A stretch of DNA of 6,003 bases from Acidobacteriaceae bacterium (GTDB lineage: Bacteria; Acidobacteriota; Terriglobia; Terriglobales; Acidobacteriaceae), in assembly GCA_003166055.1 (NCBI GenBank), contig PMWR01000242.1, positions 188 through 6,190 on the forward strand, in the 5' to 3' direction. Each line of letters begins with the position of its first letter. Within the stretch, counting starts at the first letter, position 1. Shown in pieces: positions 1-5,435 of this stretch. Below the pieces are notes generated by a model. It was not told the origin of the DNA, searched no databases, and saw nothing but the letters and a program-made list of their open reading frames with translations. The position numbers and the translations under genes are program-made.

Positions 1-337
1 GTTCCTGGGGAATTCTTCCCTCGGCCAGAATCTGGCGCAGGAGGCGGCCGTCGCACCACTCCATGACCATGTAGACGCGGGAACGTTTGTCGCCGCCAAA
101 GACGCGCATGATCTTAGGGTGGTTGAGTTTTTCGCCGATCTCCGACTCGCGCTGAAAGCGGTCGAAGAGCAGCGGATCGGCCTCGAGGTCAGGGTGGGGA
201 ATTTTGAGCGCGACGACGCGATTGTCGCGCAGGTCGGTGGCGCGGTAGATGGAGGCCATGCCGCTGCGGGCGACCGGCGCGTCGATGCGGTAGGAATCGA
301 CCTGTGAACCGGTCTCCAAGCTGTCGAAAAAACTCAT
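1..337 (-). CDS. Ser/Thr protein kinase (Hanks type), N-terminal part only
   Basis: The first 112 residues of a Hanks-type Ser/Thr kinase; the rest lies beyond the left edge. The translation begins MSFFDSLETGSQVDSYRI and shows the N-lobe: a loop region RSGMASIYRA (residues 24-33), VALK with the ATP-binding lysine K45, the helix-C stretch FQRES with glutamate E64, LNHPKI (71-76), and the hinge VYMVMEW (88-94). The glycine loop is degenerate: of the usual GxGxxG only G26 remains, with A23, S25 and A28 at the other small-residue positions. The ATG at 337-335 has GGAG 12 bases upstream. The HRD and DFG motifs would be off the window, so activity, any transmembrane helix and any sensor domain cannot be judged. 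The PP2C gene on the same strand (1829-2632) is its natural opposing enzyme. The kinase family assignment is firm; substrate unknown. Confidence 0.9.
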   Translation of the reverse strand, partial: MSFFDSLETGSQVDSYRIDAPVARSGMASIYRATDLRDNRVVALKIPHPDLEADPLLFDRFQRESEIGEKLNHPKIMRVFGGDKRSRVYMVMEWCDGRLLRQILAEGRIPQE

Positions 338-413
338 TGTGCGGCGTGCTCCGGAAGGGGTCTGTCTTCCACTGTACCGGGAATTGGCGGGAGAAATGAA
401 AGGGTTGTGTAAA

Positions 414-423
414 GGAAGGGGAG
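414..423 (+). promoter_or_regulatory. Shine-Dalgarno sequence for the membrane protein gene
   Basis: GGAAGGGGAG ends six bases before the GTG at 430. This is the reason for preferring that GTG over the ATG at 481, which has no purine-rich site at a good distance. Confidence 0.5.
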
Positions 424-429
424 AATTCG

Positions 430-1074
430 GTGTTGCGGCAAGCCATTGACCCTGGCACCGTTTCGGCCAAGAATGTAGAAATGCTGCCTCTTCTGTTCGG
501 CCTGACCATCTTCGCATTCCTGCTGCTTGGAGCGGTAGTGTTCGTGGTGTGCGCCGTGGTACCGCCGATTCGTCGATATGCATTGAGCGCGGCATTGTGG
601 TGTGCCGTGTGCGGGCCGTGCACGATTGGCTGGATGACCCTGGCGGGACTTGGGCTCGCGGCTGCGGCCTTCATTACGAAGAACGGAGACTTACAGTCCT
701 TCCATTCTCCAAGGCTGATTGAGGGATTCGGGTGGACTTATTTGATCGTGGGAGTACTTGCGACGGCTGCTGTGGCTACAGGGATAGCCTGGCTTCATCA
801 GAAGGTGGTTCGGCGCTTCACCTTCGCGCTATTTCGGCTTTATGTGACAGCAGTTTCGGCAGGAATCGGGTGCGTATTCGGGTTGTTTCTAGGCTGGCTA
901 TTGATGTGGAGGGAAGTCGCCTACTATGGCTTGATTTGGTGCGTGGGCGTGGTGATCCTGGTGGTGGGGTTTGCGTTTGCCGCCTACAGGAATGCACGCC
1001 GGCTGCGCGGCGAGGCTCCAACGAGATTTACATGGATTTCGCCGGAGGAGTACATGGGAGTTGATTCACAGTAA
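430..1074 (+). CDS. Predicted five-helix integral membrane protein, function unknown
   Basis: I do not recognise this 214-residue protein. Hydrophobic segments lie at about residues 19-44, 51-81, 101-122, 135-159 and 163-186. The basic clusters R48-R49, K125-R129 and R187-R193 follow the first, third and fifth segments. By the positive-inside rule this puts the N-terminus outside and the C-terminus in the cytoplasm, a self-consistent topology. The cytoplasmic tail is about 28 residues (residues 197-204 read PTRFTWIS). No catalytic motif is visible. Start: GTG at 430 with a good ribosome binding site; ATG at 481 would remove 17 mostly polar residues. It is transcribed against all its left-half neighbours: divergent from the kinase and convergent with vapC, whose stop codon is only five bases away. 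No terminator fits in that gap. It is likely a real gene because the hydrophobic and basic pattern is coherent over its whole length. Confidence 0.7.
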   Translation: MLRQAIDPGTVSAKNVEMLPLLFGLTIFAFLLLGAVVFVVCAVVPPIRRYALSAALWCAVCGPCTIGWMTLAGLGLAAAAFITKNGDLQSFHSPRLIEGFGWTYLIVGVLATAAVATGIAWLHQKVVRRFTFALFRLYVTAVSAGIGCVFGLFLGWLLMWREVAYYGLIWCVGVVILVVGFAFAAYRNARRLRGEAPTRFTWISPEEYMGVDSQ

Positions 1075-1079
1075 ATGGA

Positions 1080-1532
1080 TTATGGAAGCCCAAGAACCAG
1101 AAGGTTTTGGCTGAATTCAGCGCCGGCAAGGTAGCGGATTCCCTTGTCGAAGGTGACGAGAATGCCTTTCTCCTTCACGGCAAGGCCGAGCAGGTAGGCG
1201 TCGGTCACTTGCTGATGTCCAAGCAGCCGTGCGAAGAACGGCGCGGTGAGCGCGGCCCATTTGTCGGCGATGGGCCAGTAGCGGTAGCCGGGGTGAGTCG
1301 CAAAGTCGGCGAGAACTGCGGTGGCCTGCTGGATGGTGCGGGACGCAGGCTGGTAGTTTGGATTCGTTGTTACACGAACGAAGCCTGCCTCCGTGAGCGG
1401 ACAGACTCCCCAGTCTGCATTCCCTGACGATATAAACCACTTTTGTATGGCCTGATGGTGCTCGTGGTCAGGGTCTCCAAAAGCAATCAGCGCGTTGAGG
1501 TCAAGCAGGTAACGCGGCTTAATCGAACTCAC
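1080..1532 (-). CDS. vapC: VapC-family toxin, PIN-domain ribonuclease
   Basis: A 150-residue PIN-domain protein, the usual VapC size. PIN domains of this family cut RNA (tRNA or rRNA in studied VapCs) using acidic residues that hold Mg2+ or Mn2+. The expected set is present: D11 in YLLDLNALIAF, E48 in PLTEAGFVRV, D111 in QVTDAYLLGLA, and D129 in LVTFDKGI. The order and spacing fit an intact enzyme. The GTG start at 1532-1530 lies inside the end of vapB (14-base overlap, different frame), with AGAGG six bases upstream, so translation is probably coupled to the antitoxin. It ends five bases from the convergent membrane protein gene. The actual RNA target cannot be read from sequence. Confidence 0.93.
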   Translation of the reverse strand: MSSIKPRYLLDLNALIAFGDPDHEHHQAIQKWFISSGNADWGVCPLTEAGFVRVTTNPNYQPASRTIQQATAVLADFATHPGYRYWPIADKWAALTAPFFARLLGHQQVTDAYLLGLAVKEKGILVTFDKGIRYLAGAEFSQNLLVLGLP

Positions 1533-1752
1533 TCTCGGCCTCTTTTACCATCTGCGCAGTAAGCACCCTGCCGGTAGGTGGAAACATGGCAAGACCGCTG
1601 GCCGACCTGCGAATATCCGGTGGCGGCTGGGGCGTCGCTTCCGCCTTGCGGATCAGTTCGCTGATCGCAGCGCCCAAGGTGATCCCCTTCGCGCTGGCGT
1701 AAATCGAAGCCAGCTGATGCACGTCGTCGTCGAGTGTGACATTTGTCCTCAT
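1519..1752 (-). CDS. vapB: VapB-family antitoxin, ribbon-helix-helix
   Basis: A 77-residue antitoxin directly upstream of vapC and overlapping it by 14 bases. The N-terminus (residues 1-10, MRTNVTLDDD) is a ribbon-helix-helix beta strand. It is followed by helix A (about 10-22) and helix B (TLGAAISELIRKAEA, about 25-39). Dimers of such domains bind operator DNA. The C-terminal part, with FPPTGRVLTAQMVKEAESE (57-75), is the flexible region that in VapB proteins wraps around the PIN toxin; the acidic end fits binding at the VapC active site. The ATG at 1752-1750 has only a weak GAAG before it, and the likely -10 elements are close, so the leader is very short or absent. Autoregulation through the heptamer repeats just upstream is inferred. 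Confidence 0.9.
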   Translation of the reverse strand: MRTNVTLDDDVHQLASIYASAKGITLGAAISELIRKAEATPQPPPDIRRSASGLAMFPPTGRVLTAQMVKEAESEFD

Positions 1753-1758
1753 GCTTCA

Positions 1759-1776
1759 ATATTACACTAAATTCTA
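1759..1776 (-). promoter_or_regulatory. Candidate -10 elements for vapBC
   Basis: Two AT-rich hexamers read on the minus strand could serve as a -10: TAGAAT (1776-1771, five of six consensus bases) and TAATAT (1764-1759, four of six). Neither has a convincing -35; TTGGTG 18 bases upstream of TAATAT is the best available and overlaps the operator-like repeat. The whole gap 1753-1828 is AT-rich (25 G or C in 76 bases), unlike the flanking genes. Confidence 0.35.
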
Positions 1777-1780
1777 AATC

Positions 1781-1824
1781 TGCACCAATTTCTGAAATGG
1801 TGCATAATTAGATATTTGGTGCAT
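1781..1824. repeat. Operator-like heptamer repeats upstream of vapBC
   Basis: TGCACCA at 1781-1787 is an exact inverted match of TGGTGCA at 1798-1804; an exact second copy TGGTGCA follows at 1817-1823. The last two share an eighth base (TGGTGCAT, 1798-1805 and 1817-1824) and are 19 bases apart start to start. The inner bases of the first pair, TTTC and GAAA, also mirror each other. Inverted and direct repeats just upstream of a ribbon-helix-helix antitoxin gene are the usual form of a VapB/VapBC binding site. The role is inferred; the repeat itself is seen. Confidence 0.6.
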
Positions 1825-1828
1825 CAGC

Positions 1829-2632
1829 TTAAGACGGCAGGCGGTAGGGGCGGCCGCGGTACATGCCGACTTGCTCTACTGAGCGGATGCGGATGACCTG
1901 GGCGGTGGTGTTGTCGTTGCCGTCTTGCTCGACGGCGCGGGCTACCAGTTCGCGGGCGATCTCGGCGATGTCCTTGTTCTGTGAGACGATTTCGGCGATG
2001 GCAGTCTCGCCCATCTCGTCGTGGAGGCCGTCGGTGGAGAGCACCAGCACGTCTCCGGGCTGGAGGGTGAGCGCGGTGGTATCCGGGGAGACAAACATCT
2101 CCGGCCCCAGCGAGCGGATGAGGACGTGGCGGGAATCGGAGTCCGCCATTTCTGCCGTAGATATCAGGCCCATCTTGCGCTGCTCATTGACCCAGGTGTG
2201 GTCCTGAGTGATTTGCGTGGCCCTGCGGTGGCGGACTAAATAGCAGCGGGAGTCGCCCACATGGGAAACGATGGCCTGGTCGTGGCGGAGAGCGCAGGCA
2301 ACCACCGTGGTGGCCATTCGACGGCCGCGATATTGGGGGGCCAGGGTGCAATCGTGGACGGCGGCGTTGGCGTGCTGGATGAGGCGCGGCAGGAGGCTGA
2401 TGAGCATGGTGCCGGACTGGGCTTTGCCGAACTCCTCGGTGATGACTGAGATGGCTGTGGCGGAGGCGACTTCACCAAGATCCATGCCGCCTACGCCGTC
2501 GGCTACGGCGAAGAGATAGCCGTGGGAGCGGGCCTGCTGGCGCGAGGCGGGAATGAACGATCCCATCGCATCCTCATTGTTGGTGCGAACCTTGCCGAAA
2601 TCGCTTGCCTGGCCGAATTGAACATCCAACAT
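1829..2632 (-). CDS. PP2C-family Ser/Thr protein phosphatase
   Basis: A 267-residue soluble PP2C (PPM) phosphatase, about the length of the bacterial PrpC/Stp catalytic domain alone. It removes phosphate from Ser and Thr using two metal ions and typically reverses Hanks-type kinases. The motifs are complete and in order (numbered from the ATG at 2632): DFGKVRTNNED (11-21), FAVADGVGG (41-49, metal ligand D45), ATTVVACAL (107-115), VGDSRCYLVR (125-134), QITQDHTW (140-147), LIRSLG (171-176), VLVLSTDGL (195-203), and GNDNTTAQV (238-246) with metal ligand D240. No membrane segment is seen. The ATG at 2632 has AGGCGG eight bases upstream and puts the domain start at MLDVQFGQASDFG, usual for this family. 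A GTG at 2773 is in frame and would add 47 residues of no recognisable domain, with poor ribosome binding site support. The phosphatase lies upstream of vapBC on the same strand. Confidence 0.92.
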   Translation of the reverse strand: MLDVQFGQASDFGKVRTNNEDAMGSFIPASRQQARSHGYLFAVADGVGGMDLGEVASATAISVITEEFGKAQSGTMLISLLPRLIQHANAAVHDCTLAPQYRGRRMATTVVACALRHDQAIVSHVGDSRCYLVRHRRATQITQDHTWVNEQRKMGLISTAEMADSDSRHVLIRSLGPEMFVSPDTTALTLQPGDVLVLSTDGLHDEMGETAIAEIVSQNKDIAEIARELVARAVEQDGNDNTTAQVIRIRSVEQVGMYRGRPYRLPS

Positions 2633-2963
2633 GAACGGTGCCGCCTGGGGAAACTTACGGGTGGTTTCCCGAAAGTGGGTTTTCAGAGATTGTGAATCAT
2701 TTGCTTCGAACGCGCCACCGGGTGGCTGGCCGACGCTCCCCCAGTGAAGAAACTGCAGGGTGACACCGCGCACTCCGGCTGCGGCGGGTCAACTTTTAGT
2801 AATGCAAACCGGCCATAAAAAACATATGATGATTACAAAGATCTCTTGATTCCCTGGTAATACCTACCTGACCAAGGCCCTAGAAGAAACGAAAAACAAG
2901 ACAGCGTACCGGATTGCGGCTCTTCTGGGCGGCGGGGCGGTTTAACAGCTCGCTGAAAAGGGT

Positions 2964-2978
2964 CTGATTTTTGATCAG
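2964..2978. repeat. Short inverted repeat (hairpin)
   Basis: CTGAT and ATCAG flank a five-base spacer, TTTTG. Outside the stem GGT (2961-2963) and ACC (2981-2983) can pair past a two-base bulge. No T-run follows on either strand, so it does not look like an intrinsic terminator. Confidence 0.5.
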
Positions 2979-3000
2979 GCACCGCAGGAACATACCTCAG

Positions 3001-3012
3001 GCGCTGAAGCGC
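3001..3012. repeat. Short inverted repeat GCGCT-GA-AGCGC
   Basis: A perfect five-base inverted repeat with a two-base centre, about 60 bases upstream of the histidine kinase start. The flanking CCTCAGG (2995-3001) recurs as CCTCAGG at 3040-3046. It may be part of the same repeat-like segment as the hairpin at 2964-2978. Confidence 0.4.
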
Positions 3013-3069
3013 TGCCGCGATTCTGGAACAGTGAAGCAGCCTCAGGGCAAGGAAATGGTGAGTAGCTGA

Positions 3070-4572
3070 TTGTCGGCAACCTATACTCCAGTCCGATTCA
3101 TGTTTGGCGCGCGGCGCGGACGCGGCTCCGGGTTGCGCGTGCTTCTGTTCGCACTGGAGTGTGCGCTGGGAATCGTGGCCATTTTTCTGACGGCTGCGGT
3201 GACGCATTGGCTGGGGTGGCTGCTCCCGGTTTCCGTGCTGCTTTACCTGCTGATCGTGATTCCGATTGCGCAGGTTTACGGATTCTGGCAGGCGGTTATT
3301 GTGTCGCTGTCGGCGGTGTTGGCGCAGAGCTACTTCACCACGCGGGATTTTCATGCCAACCTGGCGGCAGACCCGGCCAACACGGTCATCCTGGTGGTAT
3401 TTGTTCTCGTGGCGCTCACGGTGAGCCGGCTGTCCGCGCGGGTGACGGAACACGCGCGGGAGGCCGAGTCGCGCGGCGAGCAGATGAACGACTTGTACGA
3501 GTTCACGCGGCGGACGCTGCAGATGAACCTGCACGTGGAACCGGGACCGCAACTGGCGGAGCTGGTGCACGAGATCTTCCAACTGGAAGCGGTTGTGGTG
3601 TTCGATGCGGACCTGCACGAGGTGTACCAGGCCGGGATGTGGCATGAGGACCCGCAGGAGCTGGCGCAAAACGTCTACTACTTTGGAACTTCGGACGACA
3701 ACCCTGAAACGGGGCTGGGGAAGCGTGTTGTCCGGCTGGGGACGGTGCCCGTTGGAAGCCTGGTGGTGCGCGGCGAAACGACTCCGTTGACGAACAACGC
3801 GATCGCCTCGCTGATTGCGATCACCTTTGACCGGTACCGAGCATTTGCCAACGAGAGCCGTATCGAGACGGAGCGGCGGACCGAGCAGTTGCGCTCGACG
3901 GTGCTGGACAGCCTGGCGCACGCCTACAAGACGCCGCTGACGGCGATTCGCGCGGCATCTACGGGCCTGGGTGAGATGGGCCACCTGTCGGCGGGGCAGG
4001 CGGAACTGGTGGCGCTGATTGACGAGCAGGCCGGGCTGTTGGGCGATCTGACCACGCGGCTGCTGACCACGGCGCGCCTGGATGCAGGCGAGGTGAAGAT
4101 TCATGCGACGCCCGTGGGTGTGGGTCCGATGATCGACGAGGTATTGGCCAGCCTGAAGGATCGGCTGGCAAGCATGAAGGTATCGTTTCAGATGCACGAT
4201 GAGAACCTGGTGATCTGTTGCGACCGGCAGTTGATGGTGATGCTGCTGACGCAGTACATCGACAACGCATGCAAGTATTCGGTATTCGGCACCGCCATCA
4301 CGATCCGCGTGGCCCATGTGAATGCGGAGGCGATTTTTTCAGTGCACAGCTACGGCCCGGTGATTCCGATGGCTGACAGGGAGCGCATTTTCGACCGGTA
4401 TTATCGATCTACTACCTACTCCAACCGTGCCGCGGGCACCGGGATCGGTCTTTCGGTGGCCAAGCGTGTGGCGCTGATTCATGGCGGCTATGTCTGGGTC
4501 ACGAGCGATGAGATGGAGGGGACAACCTTCTTTGCGGCAATTCCAGCCCCCATGCAGAAGAGGAGCACGTGA
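3070..4572 (+). CDS. Membrane sensor histidine kinase, KdpD C-terminal-like
   Basis: A 500-residue sensor kinase that should phosphorylate the response regulator encoded next to it. Order of parts: four membrane helices near residues 23-44, 47-66, 70-90 and 104-120 in the DUF4118 (KdpD-type) arrangement, a linker helix, a GAF-like region (about 140-265), HisKA with the phosphorylated histidine H284 in LAHAYKTPLTAIRAAS, and a HATPase domain with the N box YIDNACKYS (N399), F box RIFDRYYRS (439-447) and G2 box GTGIGLSVAKR (456-466). The large N-terminal KdpD and USP domains of true KdpD are absent, so a potassium role should not be assumed. Odd points: alanine replaces the acidic residue after H284; Q395 takes the place of the first N-box asparagine; the G1 motif reads SYGPV (427-431) instead of DxGxG. 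Start TTG at 3070 has GGTGAG seven bases upstream; ATG at 3100 is the alternative. The stop overlaps the regulator start. Confidence 0.9.
   Translation: MSATYTPVRFMFGARRGRGSGLRVLLFALECALGIVAIFLTAAVTHWLGWLLPVSVLLYLLIVIPIAQVYGFWQAVIVSLSAVLAQSYFTTRDFHANLAADPANTVILVVFVLVALTVSRLSARVTEHAREAESRGEQMNDLYEFTRRTLQMNLHVEPGPQLAELVHEIFQLEAVVVFDADLHEVYQAGMWHEDPQELAQNVYYFGTSDDNPETGLGKRVVRLGTVPVGSLVVRGETTPLTNNAIASLIAITFDRYRAFANESRIETERRTEQLRSTVLDSLAHAYKTPLTAIRAASTGLGEMGHLSAGQAELVALIDEQAGLLGDLTTRLLTTARLDAGEVKIHATPVGVGPMIDEVLASLKDRLASMKVSFQMHDENLVICCDRQLMVMLLTQYIDNACKYSVFGTAITIRVAHVNAEAIFSVHSYGPVIPMADRERIFDRYYRSTTYSNRAAGTGIGLSVAKRVALIHGGYVWVTSDEMEGTTFFAAIPAPMQKRST
4561..4565 (+). promoter_or_regulatory. Shine-Dalgarno sequence for the response regulator
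   Basis: AGGAG lies six bases before the ATG at 4572 but only three before the GTG at 4569. It therefore favours ATG 4572 and the TGATG stop-start overlap with the histidine kinase. Confidence 0.6.
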
Positions 4573-5342
4573 TGATTCAGCCTTCCATTCGCATTCTTGT
4601 GGTCGACGACGAAGCGGCTATTCGCCGGGCGCTGAAGCCTCCGCTGGCCGAGCTGGGCTTTCAGGTAGCCGAGGCCTCGCGCGGCGAAGAGGCGCTGCAG
4701 CTGCTGCGTGGCGGCGTATACGACGCTGTGTTGCTGGATGTGAACATGCCGGGCATTGGCGGCATTGAGACGCTGCGCCGGATTCGCACGTTTGCTTCGC
4801 GGCTGCCGATTCTGATGCTGACGGTACGCGACCAGGAAAACGAAAAGGTGGAGGCGCTGGACCTGGGTGCGGACGATTATGTCACCAAGCCGTTCAGCAC
4901 GCGGGAGCTGATTGCGCGCATACGGGCGGCAGTGCGGCGCGTGAAAGCGCCGATCCGCGCCGAGGACGCGCCGATTGAGATTGGAGAAATTCGCCTTGAA
5001 CCGGTACGCCGCACCGTGACCAAGCGCGGCCAGGCGGTGCACGTGACCCGCAAGGAGTTTGACATATTGCATTGCCTGATGAGCCGCGCGGGGCGCGTGG
5101 TGACCTATTCGAAGCTGCTGACGGCGGTGTGGGGGGCGGATTGCCGCGAAGAAGTGGAATACCTGCGCACGTTCGTCCGGCAGTTGCGCAAGAAGATTGA
5201 AGACGATGCTTCGAATCCGGTGTACCTGCTGACGGATGTTTACGTGGGATACCGGTTTGCGGATGCGCAGATGTTTCAGGAGGCTGCGGCGGGCGAGGGG
5301 CAGGCGGAGCTGGCGGAAGTGGCGCCGGAAGAGAGGTTGTAA
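4572..5342 (+). CDS. OmpR/KdpE-type DNA-binding response regulator
   Basis: A 256-residue regulator, translationally coupled to the histidine kinase through TGATG (4570-4574). The receiver domain (about 6-123) is canonical: acidic pair D12-D13, phosphorylated D56 in VLLDVNMPG, T84 in LMLTVRD, Y103 and K106 in DDYVTKPFS. A winged-helix domain of the OmpR/PhoB class follows (about 135-230), with VTRKEFDILHCL, the recognition-helix part VEYLRTFVRQLRKKIE (195-210), and the wing ending VGYRF (225-229). So it should bind promoter DNA when phosphorylated. The stretch before VGYRF is TDVY where many relatives have an R-G or P-G turn. After the wing comes a 27-residue tail (230-256) rich in A, E and G. 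The KdpE-like flavour comes from overall resemblance; no kdpFABC genes are in the window, so targets are unknown. Confidence 0.94.
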   Translation: MIQPSIRILVVDDEAAIRRALKPPLAELGFQVAEASRGEEALQLLRGGVYDAVLLDVNMPGIGGIETLRRIRTFASRLPILMLTVRDQENEKVEALDLGADDYVTKPFSTRELIARIRAAVRRVKAPIRAEDAPIEIGEIRLEPVRRTVTKRGQAVHVTRKEFDILHCLMSRAGRVVTYSKLLTAVWGADCREEVEYLRTFVRQLRKKIEDDASNPVYLLTDVYVGYRFADAQMFQEAAAGEGQAELAEVAPEERL

Positions 5343-5381
5343 GGGCGTTTGCACGGTGTTGATTCGGCTTAAAATATGAAC

Positions 5382-5410
5382 TTGACGGAATATCACTTAG
5401 GATACATAAT
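5382..5410 (+). promoter_or_regulatory. Sigma-70-type promoter for the higBA-like pair
   Basis: TTGACG (5382-5387, five of six consensus bases) and CATAAT (5405-5410, five of six) are separated by exactly 17 bases. Transcription would start near 5417, giving a leader of under 20 bases to the ATG at 5436. The spacer contains the small inverted repeat TATC (5391-5394) and GATA (5401-5404), a possible but weak binding site for the XRE antitoxin. This is the best promoter in the window. Confidence 0.65.
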
Positions 5411-5435
5411 GGGTCCATAGGAGTACTTGCATTTT

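Larger units (their letters stand above)
2633..3069. other. Divergent intergenic region between phosphatase and histidine kinase
   Basis: No gene is convincing in this stretch. The part next to the phosphatase (2633-2773) is open in the phosphatase frame and may be an N-terminal extension or leader. The middle (about 2800-2900) is relatively AT-rich and must carry the promoters for both divergent genes, but I find no clear -35/-10 pair on either strand. The part near the histidine kinase (about 2930-3012) contains two small hairpins and looks like a dispersed repeat. Confidence 0.5.

Noticed and set aside
384..413. Possible promoter TTGGCG (384-389) with TGTAAA (408-413) for the membrane protein gene
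   Set aside because: Four of six matches in each box and an 18-base spacer are weak, and the implied start near 420 would cut into the ribosome binding site at 414-423.
189..674. A 161-codon minus-strand frame across the kinase start and the membrane protein
   Set aside because: It crosses the intergenic region and overlaps two better-supported frames, and its product is Pro/Arg/Ser-rich without a domain.
338..1828. Insertion boundaries or target duplications around the block between kinase and phosphatase
   Set aside because: I compared the sequence next to 337 and 1829 and found no shared direct repeat or terminal inverted repeat, so no mobile element can be called.
2964..2978. CTGAT/ATCAG hairpin as an intrinsic terminator
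   Set aside because: The stem is only five base pairs, not GC-rich, has no downstream T-run, and lies upstream of a gene start rather than after a stop.
2833..4317. A 494-codon open frame on the minus strand, antisense to the histidine kinase
   Set aside because: Its product is a low-complexity run of H, Q and R with no domain or membrane pattern, as expected from the mirror of a GC-rich coding frame. The plus-strand frame has complete kinase motifs.
3070..4572. Calling the histidine kinase KdpD and the regulator KdpE (potassium uptake control)
   Set aside because: The N-terminal KdpD sensor and USP domains are missing and no kdpFABC genes are in view; only the C-terminal architecture and the regulator type resemble them.
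4488..5396. A 302-codon open frame on the minus strand, antisense to the response regulator
   Set aside because: Same H/Q/R-rich composition with no recognisable fold; the plus strand encodes a canonical regulator here.
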